From Chitinophagales bacterium (GTDB taxonomy: Bacteria > Bacteroidota > Bacteroidia > Chitinophagales > BACL12): a DNA stretch of 13,088 nucleotides. The translations under genes and the position numbers were made by a program. Where the stretch lies: contig JACMJP010000052.1 of assembly GCA_014380545.1 (NCBI GenBank), positions 1 to 13,088 on the forward strand. The letters run 5' to 3'. This document shows positions 1 through 6,742 of the stretch, one piece after another. Position 1 is the first letter of the stretch. Each line of letters opens with the position of its first letter. The notes under the pieces are model-generated. The model made no database searches. It was given only the letters and a program-made list of their open reading frames with translations, and was not told the DNA's origin.

Positions 1-117
1 GATATTTTTTATGCGGGTTATTTCTGATTTGAATTGTTCACTGAAAACCAATTCAGGTAAAGCGGATGCACTCAATAATGCAACAGATTTTTTTAAGAAG
101 GAGCGACGATCAGCCAT
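1..117 (-). CDS. Tat-exported protein, N-terminal fragment (runs off the left edge)
   Basis: Only the first 39 codons are in the window, reading leftward from an ATG at 117. The peptide begins MADRRSFLKKSVALL and has a textbook twin-arginine signal: residues 4-10 are RRSFLKK, followed by a moderately hydrophobic stretch (SVALLSASALP). The product is therefore probably exported folded, through the Tat system. Many Bacteroidota proteins starting this way are oxidoreductases, sugar dehydrogenases/isomerases, amidohydrolases or metallophosphatases, but the visible part does not discriminate between them. The gene starts 75 bp after the stop of the cysteine desulfurase gene on the same strand. No frameshift or stop is seen in the visible part. 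The signal peptide is clear; the function of the mature protein is unknown. Confidence 0.8.
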   Translation of the reverse strand, partial: MADRRSFLKKSVALLSASALPELVFSEQFKSEITRIKNI

Positions 118-139
118 AATACTTTAAAACTTTGAACAT

Positions 140-169
140 GAAAGTTAGAAGTATTTTCTTTAACTCAAA
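140..169 (-). promoter_or_regulatory. Candidate -33/-7 promoter for the Tat-signal gene
   Basis: On the minus strand there is TTTG (166-169), an 18-nt spacer, then TAACTTTC (140-147), which matches the Bacteroidota TAnnTTTG -7 box at 7 of 8 positions. It lies about 22 bp upstream of the ATG at 117. The match is imperfect and the sequence is AT-rich, so this is a weak call. Read-through from the desulfurase gene is also possible. Confidence 0.3.
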
Positions 170-192
170 AAGAATAAAGGAAAGCAGGGCAA

Positions 193-1326
193 TTATTGAA
201 CGGTCACCAGCATCATTTCTTTCATTTTATCAACCACAAAATCAATTTCTTCTTTTGTATTGAATTTAGAGAAAGAGAAACGCACTGCTGCAGAATCTTC
301 TTCACGGTTGAAATGTGCAATTACATGAGAGCCTATGTTGCTTCCGCTGCTGCATGCACTGCCGCCGCTGGCTGCAATTCCTGCAATATCAAGATTGAAT
401 AATAATAATTCATTTTTTTCACTGGCGGGAAAGTTTACATTCAGCACAGTATATAATCCATTGTCGGGGGAATTAAATATAATACCCGGAATTTCTTCAT
501 TTAATCTTTTTTTCAGATGAGCTCTTAATGAAGAAATATATTGTTTTGTTTCTTCCAGTTCTTTATAAGCAATTTCCAATGCTTTTGCAAGACCAATTAT
601 TCCATATAAGTTTTCTGTACCCGCCCGCATATTTCGTTCCTGCGCTCCGCCATAAATAAGCGGTTTTATCAACGCATCAGCATTCACATAAATAAACCCA
701 ACTCCTTTTGGTCCGTGAAATTTATGCGCTGCACAGGAAATAAAATGGATCTTCGTTTTTTGAAGATCCAGGTTGTAATGCGCTATTGTTTGAACGGTAT
801 CACAATGAAAACATGCATCATAAGTTTCACACAGTTCACTTACTTTATCAATATCCAGTAAAACACCTATTTCATTATTTGCATGCATTAAACTCACTAA
901 TGTTTTTTCAGATGATGCTTTTAATAATTCTTCCAGGTCATTATAATCAACACTGCCGTCAGCCTCTAATTTTACATAAGTAAGTTTTATTTTATTTTCT
1001 TTTTTCAGTGCTTCAACTGTATGCGTAACTGCATGATGTTCTATTTGTGAAGTAATAATATGCGTAACACCCAGGTCCCTTACACTGCATTGTAAAGCCA
1101 TATTATTTGCTTCTGTGCCGCCGCTGGTAAAAAATATTTCACCGGGTGAAACATGAAACAAACCTGCTATTTGTTTTCTTGCTTTTTCAATTGCCGCCCT
1201 TGTTTCCCTTCCGTATGAATGGATGGAAGAAGGGTTTCCAAAGTGGTTATGCAAATACGGAAGCATTGCGTCAATTACTTTCGGGTCAAGAGCTGTTGTT
1301 GCAGCATTATCTAAATATACTCTCAT
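193..1326 (-). CDS. Cysteine desulfurase (class V aminotransferase, NifS/IscS type)
   Basis: A PLP-dependent enzyme of 377 aa that removes sulfur from L-cysteine and passes it on as a persulfide for Fe-S cluster, thiamine or tRNA thiolation. The opening YLDNAATT (residues 4-11) is the family signature. The cofactor pocket is visible: GGTEANN (69-75), H97 in EHHAV, N150/N151 in HANNEIG, D176 and Q179 in DTVQT, and the Schiff-base lysine K202 in AAHKFHGPKG. The catalytic cysteine is C325 in GGSACSSGS, followed by NIGSHV as in the NifS/IscS group rather than the SufS group. Length and domain order are complete. It lies 75 bp downstream of the mutase gene, with its own -7 box and an FNR-like palindrome in the gap. 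No IscU or SufE partner gene is in view, so the acceptor is unknown and I give no gene symbol. Confidence 0.93.
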   Translation of the reverse strand: MRVYLDNAATTALDPKVIDAMLPYLHNHFGNPSSIHSYGRETRAAIEKARKQIAGLFHVSPGEIFFTSGGTEANNMALQCSVRDLGVTHIITSQIEHHAVTHTVEALKKENKIKLTYVKLEADGSVDYNDLEELLKASSEKTLVSLMHANNEIGVLLDIDKVSELCETYDACFHCDTVQTIAHYNLDLQKTKIHFISCAAHKFHGPKGVGFIYVNADALIKPLIYGGAQERNMRAGTENLYGIIGLAKALEIAYKELEETKQYISSLRAHLKKRLNEEIPGIIFNSPDNGLYTVLNVNFPASEKNELLLFNLDIAGIAASGGSACSSGSNIGSHVIAHFNREEDSAAVRFSFSKFNTKEEIDFVVDKMKEMMLVTVQ

Positions 1327-1343
1327 AAAAAAATAAAGTAGTG

Positions 1344-1351
1344 CAAAAATA
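1344..1351 (-). promoter_or_regulatory. -7 box of the cysteine desulfurase promoter
   Basis: The minus strand reads TATTTTTG, an exact match to the Bacteroidota TAnnTTTG -7 element, ending 17 bp before the ATG at 1326. No good -33 TTTG is found about 20 nt upstream, which would fit a promoter that depends on an activator (see the palindrome at 1374-1387). Confidence 0.5.
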
Positions 1352-1373
1352 TAGAATATCCTGCGAAAATTAT

Positions 1374-1387
1374 TTGATGTAAATCAA
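1374..1387. promoter_or_regulatory. Perfect FNR/CRP-family palindrome upstream of the desulfurase
   Basis: The sequence TTGATGTAAATCAA is an exact match to the FNR-type consensus TTGAT-N4-ATCAA. It sits in the 75-bp gap between the mutase stop and the desulfurase start. Its centre (1380.5) is about 41-42 bp upstream of the start site expected from the -7 box at 1344-1351, the usual place for a class II CRP/FNR activator. The palindrome is seen directly; binding by a Crp/Fnr-family regulator is inferred. It could alternatively be a weak 5-bp hairpin after the mutase gene. Confidence 0.5.
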
Positions 1388-1401
1388 GAAATAAGCAGAT
1401 A

Positions 1402-2784
1402 TTATTTCATGATCTGCCTGATATCATCCATCATTTTTTTTGCAATATTCTGGGCAGTATTTTTACTTTGGCTTTCAGCATATATGCGAATGATAGGTTC
1501 TGTATTACTTACCCGCAAATGCACCCAGTCATTTTCCATTTCTATTTTCAAGCCATCTTCTTTGTTTAGCTTTTCCTTTTTATACTTTTCTTCCATCTTT
1601 TTCAGGATGAGCTTTACATCTGTGCCTTCCGGTAATTCAATTTTATTTTTTGCCATAAAATAATTCGGATATTCTGCTCTTAATCTTGAGCAACTTTTTC
1701 CGCTTGTTGCAAGATGTGATAAAAATAATGCGATACCCACAAGTGCATCTCTGCCATAATGTAATTCAGGTAAAATAATTCCGCCATTTCCCTCACCGCC
1801 AATAACTGCTTTTACCTTTTTCATTTTTTCAACAACATACACCTCACCTACAGCACTCTGATAATGTTTAACGCCATGTTTATCTGAAATATCTTTTAAT
1901 GCCTGAGTGCTTGATAAATTAGAAACTGTATTTCCTTTTTTATGTTTTAATACATAATCAGCAATTGAAACAAGTGAATATTCTTCGCCAAACATTTCTC
2001 CGTCCTCGCAAATTATGGCAAGGCGATCAACATCAGGATCCACCACAATACCAAGATCGGCATTATGAAATTTTACCTCATTTGCAATAGTTGATAAATT
2101 TTCAGGTAATGGTTCCGGGTTATGCGGAAACCTTCCGTTCGGAGTTGTAAATAATTCAACGGTATCTTTTACACCCAGTGCAATTAATAATTCAGGAACT
2201 GAAATGCCGCCTGTTGAATTAACACAGTCAATAACTATTTTAAAATTGCGCTCTTCAATTGCTTTTTTATTTACTAAACCCAGTTCAAGAATTTTATCAA
2301 TATGCCTTCGTATATAATAAAATTTATGCTGGTATTCGCCAAGCTTATCTACATCGCTGTAAATAATTTCTTCTTCGTTTGCAATGCGCAAAACTTCGGC
2401 TCCCTCATCCGCCGAAATAAATTCACCCAAATGATTTAATAATTTTAATGCATTATAATTTTTTGGATTATGCGAAGCAGTAATAATTATTCCTCCGCCT
2501 GCATTTTCCCTGGGCACGGCAATTTCCACAGTAGGTGTTGTAGATAAACCCAGATCAATTACTTTTATTCCGATAGATTGCAGAGTGCCGATGACAAGAT
2601 GGTTCACCATTTCGCCGCTAATTCTTGCATCCCTTCCAATAACAATTACAGGATTATTTGTTGTGCGCTTAACTAAAGTGCCAAATGCCGCAGTGAATTT
2701 AATTATATCTTCAGGTGTAAAATTATTTCCTTTTGTACCGCCAATAGTGCCCCTGATTCCGGAGATAGATTTAATAAGTGTCAT
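1402..2784 (-). CDS. glmM: Phosphoglucosamine mutase (alpha-D-phosphohexomutase family)
   Basis: At 460 aa this is a full-length phosphohexomutase. It most likely converts glucosamine-6-phosphate to glucosamine-1-phosphate on the way to UDP-GlcNAc for peptidoglycan and LPS. The four family signatures occur in order. The phosphoserine loop is TASHNP with S104. The Mg-binding loop is DPDVDR (D249, D251, D253). The sugar-specificity loop is GGEGNGG (329-335). The phosphate-binding loop is RVSNTEPIIR (424-433). The N-terminal GIRGTIG (9-15) is also typical. The protein appears cytosolic, with no signal peptide. The start at 2784 gives the expected N-terminus and lies just downstream of a -7 box. 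A phosphomannomutase/phosphoglucomutase activity cannot be excluded from sequence, but the EGNGG loop and Bacteroidota homologues favour GlmM. Confidence 0.85.
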   Translation of the reverse strand: MTLIKSISGIRGTIGGTKGNNFTPEDIIKFTAAFGTLVKRTTNNPVIVIGRDARISGEMVNHLVIGTLQSIGIKVIDLGLSTTPTVEIAVPRENAGGGIIITASHNPKNYNALKLLNHLGEFISADEGAEVLRIANEEEIIYSDVDKLGEYQHKFYYIRRHIDKILELGLVNKKAIEERNFKIVIDCVNSTGGISVPELLIALGVKDTVELFTTPNGRFPHNPEPLPENLSTIANEVKFHNADLGIVVDPDVDRLAIICEDGEMFGEEYSLVSIADYVLKHKKGNTVSNLSSTQALKDISDKHGVKHYQSAVGEVYVVEKMKKVKAVIGGEGNGGIILPELHYGRDALVGIALFLSHLATSGKSCSRLRAEYPNYFMAKNKIELPEGTDVKLILKKMEEKYKKEKLNKEDGLKIEMENDWVHLRVSNTEPIIRIYAESQSKNTAQNIAKKMMDDIRQIMK

Positions 2785-2794
2785 AATTATTGCC

Positions 2795-2802
2795 CAAAAT
2801 TA
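2795..2802 (-). promoter_or_regulatory. -7 box of the phosphoglucosamine mutase promoter
   Basis: The minus strand reads TAATTTTG, an exact match to TAnnTTTG, ending 11 bp before the mutase ATG. This implies a very short 5' leader of roughly 6 nt. The -33 element is not clear. Confidence 0.45.
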
Positions 2803-2848
2803 TAATTTTTATATTGATACGTAATAACGCTTAAATGTGTAAAAAGGA

Positions 2849-2856
2849 TATTTTTG
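2849..2856 (+). promoter_or_regulatory. -7 box of the methyltransferase operon promoter
   Basis: The plus strand reads TATTTTTG, an exact TAnnTTTG match, ending 14 bp before the ATG at 2870. It is divergent from the mutase box at 2795-2802, so the 85-bp gap probably holds two back-to-back promoters. No convincing -33 TTTG is present, and a short leader is implied. Confidence 0.4.
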
Positions 2857-2869
2857 CTCTGAAAGTTTT

Positions 2870-3604
2870 ATGGCATCACACAAATACTGGTTTGAAACAT
2901 GGTTTAATACGCACTATTATGATGCGTTATACCAGCATCGTGATGAAAATGAAGCAGCGCAATTTATCGACAGGCTCATAACATATCTGCAACCCGAACA
3001 AGCTGCCACTATTCTTGATGTTGCATGCGGAAAAGGAAGGCATGCAAAATATCTTGCAGATAAGGGATTTACAGTTACAGGAATTGATCTTTCTTATAAA
3101 AACATCCGGGAGGCAATGAGTTATGAAAATGAAAAAATATCTTTTTTTCAGCATGATATGCAGAACATATTCCGGATAAACTATTTTGATTGCATATTCA
3201 ATTTTTTTACAAGCTTTGGATATTTTGTAAATAAAAAAGATAATTTACAGTCCATCCGCTCATTTGCCGGCGGATTAAAGCCCGGTGGTTTTTTAGTAAT
3301 TGATTTTTTTAATGTGAATCATGTATTGGATCATTTGGTGGAAGATGAAAGCAAAACAATTGATGCCATACAATTTAATATTACAAAAAGTTTTGAGGAT
3401 GGATTTATAGTAAAGAAGATTGAAATTGCAGAAGGAGATAAAAGAGAAATATTTTATGAAAAAGTAAGAGCCATTACAAAACAGGAATTTGAAAATTATT
3501 TTGATGCCTGCAATTTAAAAGTGAAACAAATATTTGGCGACTATAAACTCAATACCTTTAACAGTGCTTCTTCAGAAAGGCTCATACTCATCGCACAAAA
3601 ATGA
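2870..3604 (+). CDS. Class I SAM-dependent methyltransferase
   Basis: A 244-aa soluble methyltransferase with the Rossmann-like fold. The SAM-binding motif I is LDVACGKGRH (49-58). The acidic residue closing beta-2 is D73 in GIDLS, and the motif II region is YFDCIFNFF (105-113). The post-motif stretch GGLKPGGFLVIDFF (134-147) is standard. The architecture resembles small-molecule methyltransferases of the Methyltransf_25/11 type, but the substrate cannot be told from sequence. The start at 2870 follows a -7 box with a short leader and no strong Shine-Dalgarno. The last codons overlap the start of the PAP2 gene by 4 nt (ATGA at 3601-3604), which implies translational coupling. The overlap suggests the two genes were selected to be co-expressed, perhaps in lipid modification, though that is only a guess. 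Confidence 0.85.
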   Translation: MASHKYWFETWFNTHYYDALYQHRDENEAAQFIDRLITYLQPEQAATILDVACGKGRHAKYLADKGFTVTGIDLSYKNIREAMSYENEKISFFQHDMQNIFRINYFDCIFNFFTSFGYFVNKKDNLQSIRSFAGGLKPGGFLVIDFFNVNHVLDHLVEDESKTIDAIQFNITKSFEDGFIVKKIEIAEGDKREIFYEKVRAITKQEFENYFDACNLKVKQIFGDYKLNTFNSASSERLILIAQK

Positions 3605-4189
3605 CATTGGCACCCGCAATACAAAATTTTGATGAGCAATTGTTTTATTTTATTAATACAACATTGGGTAATAATTTTTTTGATGTTGTGCTCATTCCTA
3701 TCCGGGATAAAAATTTCTGGTTACCCATGTATATTATTATTGCCGGCATCATAATATGGAAATGCAAATGGAAATCCGTAGCCTTTATTCTTTTATTGAT
3801 ATTAAATTTTGCAGCCACCGACCAGGTAAGCAGTGCGCTGATTAAACCTGCCGCTAAAAGAGTTCGCCCCTGCAATGATGAAGCTGTGAAAGATGCAGTT
3901 ATTTTGCGCATAGAAAATTGTGGTGTGGGGAAAAGTTTCCCCTCGACACATGCAACAAATACTTTTGCATTTGCCATGATGCTGAGTTTATTATTCAGAA
4001 AAAAAAATAAAATGGATACTGCCCGTTTCCATGTTTTGGGCATTTAGCGTTTCATTTGCACAGGTATATGTTGGCGTACATTATCCGCTTGATATATTGG
4101 GGGGAGCAATTATCGGCATTTGTATAAGCTGCATTCTGTTCCTGGCTGCAAAAAGAATTGTAATGAAAAAGAATTTTCCCTACTTATAG
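3601..4189 (+). pseudogene. PAP2-family membrane phosphatase, split by a frameshift
   Basis: The first frame gives 148 aa ending at 4047. It contains PAP2 motif 1 (K-x6-RP, in KPAAKRVRP) and motif 2 (FPSTHATN, the PSGH equivalent with T for G). The third motif is missing from that frame but continues one frame over: from about 4013 the +1 frame reads WILPVSMFWAFSVSF, then AQVYVGVHYPLD and the final membrane helix, ending at TAG 4187-4189. Joined, they give about 195 aa, the normal length for small Bacteroidota PAP2 proteins, with about five membrane helices. The family dephosphorylates lipid phosphates such as undecaprenyl pyrophosphate or phosphatidic acid. The break lies in an A-rich run (3999-4012), so it could be a sequencing error, a real mutation or slippage. 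Motif 3 has AQ where SR is classical, while the catalytic His and Asp are kept. Confidence 0.85.
3999..4012 (+). other. Frameshift site in the PAP2 gene (A9-T-A4 run)
   Basis: Nine A residues (3999-4007), a T, then four A residues (4009-4012) precede TGG. Upstream the coding frame is that of 3601; downstream the PAP2 homology is in the next frame. Removing one A anywhere here restores a continuous protein through RKKNKW or RKKIKW. One extra A is the simplest explanation. Confidence 0.75.
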
Positions 4190-4212
4190 GTTAATCTTAC
4201 ACCATCATTCAA

Positions 4213-4947
4213 ATGACAATTATTCAAATAATCATATTAATAACAGCAGCGGGCATAGGAGGAGCAGGCGCATGGTTCCTGCGTAATAAAACACACAGCG
4301 AGTTTTTAAATATCTTATTATCCTTCAGCGGGGCATACCTGCTTGGTGTGGTAGTGCTGCATTTATTACCTGAAGTTTTTGCGCAAACTGTACAAACAAC
4401 AACAGCACATGCGCATAACTATTCCATAGCCATTTTTATTTTACTCGGTTTTTTTATTCAGCTCATTATTGTACAATTTACAAGAGGCATTGAACACGGG
4501 CACATGCATCTGCATGAGCATTTATCCAAAGGATATGTATTCGGGGTTTTATTTGGTTTGGGTGTGCATGCATTTATGGAAGGTTTACCGCTTGCAGACA
4601 GGTCAAATGATATGCATGCTGTTTACTGGGCTATTGTACTACACAAAATCCCCGAAACCTTTGCACTGGCAACTGTATTATTTTTCTCCTATAAAAATTC
4701 TGTTACTGCTTCTGTATTAATTTTATTTTTTGCATTGCTAACACCGCTGGGAAGTTTTGCAGGAAAATATCTTTCAGAAGATGCAGCCATAAATATGCAT
4801 ATTTTAATTGCTATTGTTTGCGGCTCATTAATTCATATTTCCACTACCATTATTTTTGAGGCAAGCGGTAAGGCGCACAAAATAAGCTTATATAAATTTC
4901 TTGCAATTGTAGTGGGCGCAGCCATATCTTTATTGACACTGGAGTGA
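4213..4947 (+). CDS. ZIP-family divalent metal transporter
   Basis: A 244-aa integral membrane protein with about seven to eight hydrophobic helices and no signal peptide. It has the ZIP-family metal-site residues: H119-A-F-M-E123-G in one helix and H144-K-I-P-E148 in the next, corresponding to the conserved helix 4 and 5 motifs that line the transport path. Before them is a cytoplasmic-type His-rich loop, HGHMHLHEH (95-103), a usual zinc-sensing or zinc-binding segment. Such proteins import Zn2+ and sometimes Fe2+, Mn2+ or Co2+; the exact metal is not known here. The gene starts 23 bp after the PAP2 stop on the same strand, so it is likely co-transcribed with the methyltransferase and PAP2 genes. 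The length is somewhat short but normal for bacterial ZIP proteins. Confidence 0.88.
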   Translation: MTIIQIIILITAAGIGGAGAWFLRNKTHSEFLNILLSFSGAYLLGVVVLHLLPEVFAQTVQTTTAHAHNYSIAIFILLGFFIQLIIVQFTRGIEHGHMHLHEHLSKGYVFGVLFGLGVHAFMEGLPLADRSNDMHAVYWAIVLHKIPETFALATVLFFSYKNSVTASVLILFFALLTPLGSFAGKYLSEDAAINMHILIAIVCGSLIHISTTIIFEASGKAHKISLYKFLAIVVGAAISLLTLE

Positions 4948-4984
4948 TAATAAAGCTGTTCTTGTATATTAAAAACTTGCGGAA

Positions 4985-5007
4985 GTTTATAGAATGCCGC
5001 TATAAAC
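4985..5007 (+). repeat. Perfect 8-bp inverted repeat after the ZIP gene
   Basis: GTTTATAG (4985-4992) and CTATAAAC (5000-5007) are exact reverse complements around a 7-nt loop. The repeat lies 37 bp after the ZIP stop. It could be a weak transcription terminator or an mRNA 3'-end hairpin, but the stem is AT-rich and no T-tract follows. Confidence 0.35.
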
Positions 5008-5089
5008 AATAACAAGGTCTATTTCATTTGTTACCAGCTAAAATAGCTCCAATACATTGGGTTATAAAAAAAATTAAAAAATATTTTAA

Positions 5090-5218
5090 ACTTATGAAAT
5101 AAAAATTAGTTCTGCTGAAGAAAAAATAAATGTCAGTGAATTACTGCAAGGTATTTATACAATTTTTGTAAAACAGGATGATGAAGTTGTTTTTAAAGAA
5201 AGTTGTGTAAAGCAGTAA
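5090..5218 (+). pseudogene. Relic of a T9SS C-terminal sorting domain
   Basis: This 375-bp gap (4948-5322) has no intact gene, but one frame from 5090 to a TAA at 5216-5218 reads like the end of a type A T9SS sorting domain. After KISSAEEK comes INVSELLQGIYTIFV, then KQDDEVVFKESCVKQ and the stop. The pattern of a short strand, [N/D]-V-S-x-L-x-x-G-I-Y, then a beta hairpin ending in a Lys-rich strand, is typical of the tail that directs Bacteroidota cargo proteins through the outer membrane. A stop lies in frame just upstream (5087-5089), no start codon precedes it, and no upstream cargo domain is recognisable. I read it as the remains of a deleted or decayed surface protein gene. The domain likeness is by eye. 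Confidence 0.6.
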
Positions 5219-5261
5219 AAGTTATTACTTTGTATGCGCAGATTTTAGAAATAGTTTTTAT

Positions 5262-5300
5262 AAAAAACAAAAAACCTCCGATATGATCTATCAGAGGTTT
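5262..5300 (-). terminator. Intrinsic terminator of the DUF2911 gene
   Basis: AAACCTC (5272-5278) pairs with GAGGTTT (5294-5300). After one mismatch, an inner GATA/TATC stem (5280-5283 with 5289-5292) closes a 5-nt loop. Read on the minus strand the hairpin is followed by a T-rich tract (complement of 5262-5271), and it lies 22 bp after the stop codon at 5323. This is a strong rho-independent terminator for the leftward gene. Confidence 0.85.
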
Positions 5301-5322
5301 GCATAAAATAATTTTTTATAAG

Positions 5323-6483
5323 TTAATTAAAATCTTTTCCCTCTGCCAATTTTTTCTTTGCATCTTCCAGAGTTGCTTTCACCTGTGGATTCGGGTTAAG
5401 CGCTAATGCGGCTTCAACATATTTTTTTGCGTTCTTAAAATCCAGCATTGCAGAATAACCTCTTGCCAAACCTAAATTCGTAACAGGATCATCAGGATGT
5501 TTTTTATGATTGATCTTAAATACTTCCAGTGCTTCGGCATTTTTCTTTTGTGCCTGCAGGCCCCTTCCATAAAAATGCACAGCAAGCATAGGTGCGCTGG
5601 CATCATTCATAGCTTCTGTCATTAATGTTTTTGCTTCTTCATGCCTGCCCATGCTGTCTAAAACTGTTGCTTTGGCGCTCATGGTTGTAAAATCTTTTCT
5701 TGCAGTAAATGCATAAGTGCCTCCTGTCATGGCTTCATCTGCCCACAGCAAAGCTTTATCTAAATGAATTTTATTTTGCGCCAGGAATAATGCTGCATTC
5801 GCATAATTATTATAATCAAAACCCGGCGAGTCTTCCAGTTCTTTGCTCAATTGCCGAAAATAAACTTCGTTCATATCAGGTACTGTAATTTTTACCGGTA
5901 TGCTTTTGTTTTCCCATTTTAATGCAACAACACAGGCGTCAGGTTTTCTGTCAATAAATTCATAAGTGAGCCATTCATGATATTCACTTGTTTGCGGTTT
6001 TACATTCACCCTTAATGCATCATCTTTTTGTTCGTAGGAAAAACTTCCCCATGCTGTTGATTTTTTTGAAAAAATAGCAACCCATTCTTTATCACCTTCA
6101 GCGGGAGCGATAAAAAAACCATAAGTGCCCGCTGCTAATTTTTTTCCTTCAATTAATACATCATGCGAAAAAGTCATCGTTGTGTTCTCATTTGCTCCTG
6201 CTCTCCACGGCGATGGATTAGCATCTGTTGAAATTCCGAATTGTAAATTTGCAAAACCATAAGGAACAAGTTCGCCCCATATATGCCCGGTTCTGTCTTC
6301 ACCATTTAATCCATGTACATCCGGTGATGAATAATTAACTGTTGCACTTACAATACCCATGTATTGCGTAACACTGCTTTTCTGATTATCACCGCTTGTC
6401 GGTAAACTTATTTGCGCATAAATTATTTTATTCCATAAAACAAATGCGATCACAAGGATATAGGCGTAAGCAAACTTTCTCAT
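5323..6483 (-). CDS. Secreted DUF2911 protein with C-terminal TPR repeats
   Basis: A 386-aa protein starting with a Sec signal peptide: a basic N-terminus MRK, then a hydrophobic core, with a likely cut after IYA (residue 23) or nearby. Residues about 35-200 form a DUF2911 domain, recognised by the early S-x-V-x-Q and VNYSSPDV (49-56) segments, GELVPYG (70-76), the conserved WRAGANENTT (93-102), the EGKKLAAGTYGFF stretch (112-124) and KWENKSIPVKI near 190-199. From about 225 to the end are helical repeats of TPR type, with clear pairs around 304-325 and 334-362. No enzymatic residues are known for DUF2911, so function is unknown. It is probably periplasmic. It has its own terminator and a weak promoter, so it appears monocistronic. 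Confidence 0.88.
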   Translation of the reverse strand: MRKFAYAYILVIAFVLWNKIIYAQISLPTSGDNQKSSVTQYMGIVSATVNYSSPDVHGLNGEDRTGHIWGELVPYGFANLQFGISTDANPSPWRAGANENTTMTFSHDVLIEGKKLAAGTYGFFIAPAEGDKEWVAIFSKKSTAWGSFSYEQKDDALRVNVKPQTSEYHEWLTYEFIDRKPDACVVALKWENKSIPVKITVPDMNEVYFRQLSKELEDSPGFDYNNYANAALFLAQNKIHLDKALLWADEAMTGGTYAFTARKDFTTMSAKATVLDSMGRHEEAKTLMTEAMNDASAPMLAVHFYGRGLQAQKKNAEALEVFKINHKKHPDDPVTNLGLARGYSAMLDFKNAKKYVEAALALNPNPQVKATLEDAKKKLAEGKDFN

Positions 6484-6499
6484 TGGTTATAATTTTTCA

Positions 6500-6507
6500 T
6501 AAAAGTA
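6500..6507 (-). promoter_or_regulatory. Candidate -7 box for the DUF2911 gene
   Basis: The minus strand reads TACTTTTA, 7 of 8 to TAnnTTTG, ending 17 bp before the ATG at 6483. The surrounding TATACTTTT resembles the stronger promoter of the histidine kinase gene. No clear -33 element is present. Confidence 0.3.
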
Positions 6508-6742
6508 TACCTAATCAGTATTTAACATTTAATTTTAAGCGTTAATACTTGTTAATCATTCTTAATATTCATTATGATTAAAAATGCTTTTGCATAAAGT
6601 AATTCCTTTATTTAGCTATTGGAAATAATAATAGATATGTACCAGGGCTTAAAATGAAAGACATTAACGGATATTTACTGAGGATATCACAGAGTATTGA
6701 ACCAGCAGTATATAAAGTATTTTATCTTGTAAAAAAATAATC

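Noticed and set aside
3645..4043. 132-aa minus-strand open frame opposite the PAP2 gene.
   Set aside because: It is the antisense shadow of a gene whose plus-strand product has clear PAP2 motifs; the minus-strand translation shows no recognisable domain.
6654..6740. 28-aa plus-strand frame starting MKDINGYLLRISQS in the gap between the DUF2911 and kinase genes.
   Set aside because: It is short, has no Shine-Dalgarno or -7 box at the right distance, resembles no family I know, and faces the kinase gene. The whole 259-bp gap (6484-6742) otherwise shows only AT-rich sequence and the weak DUF2911 -7 box.
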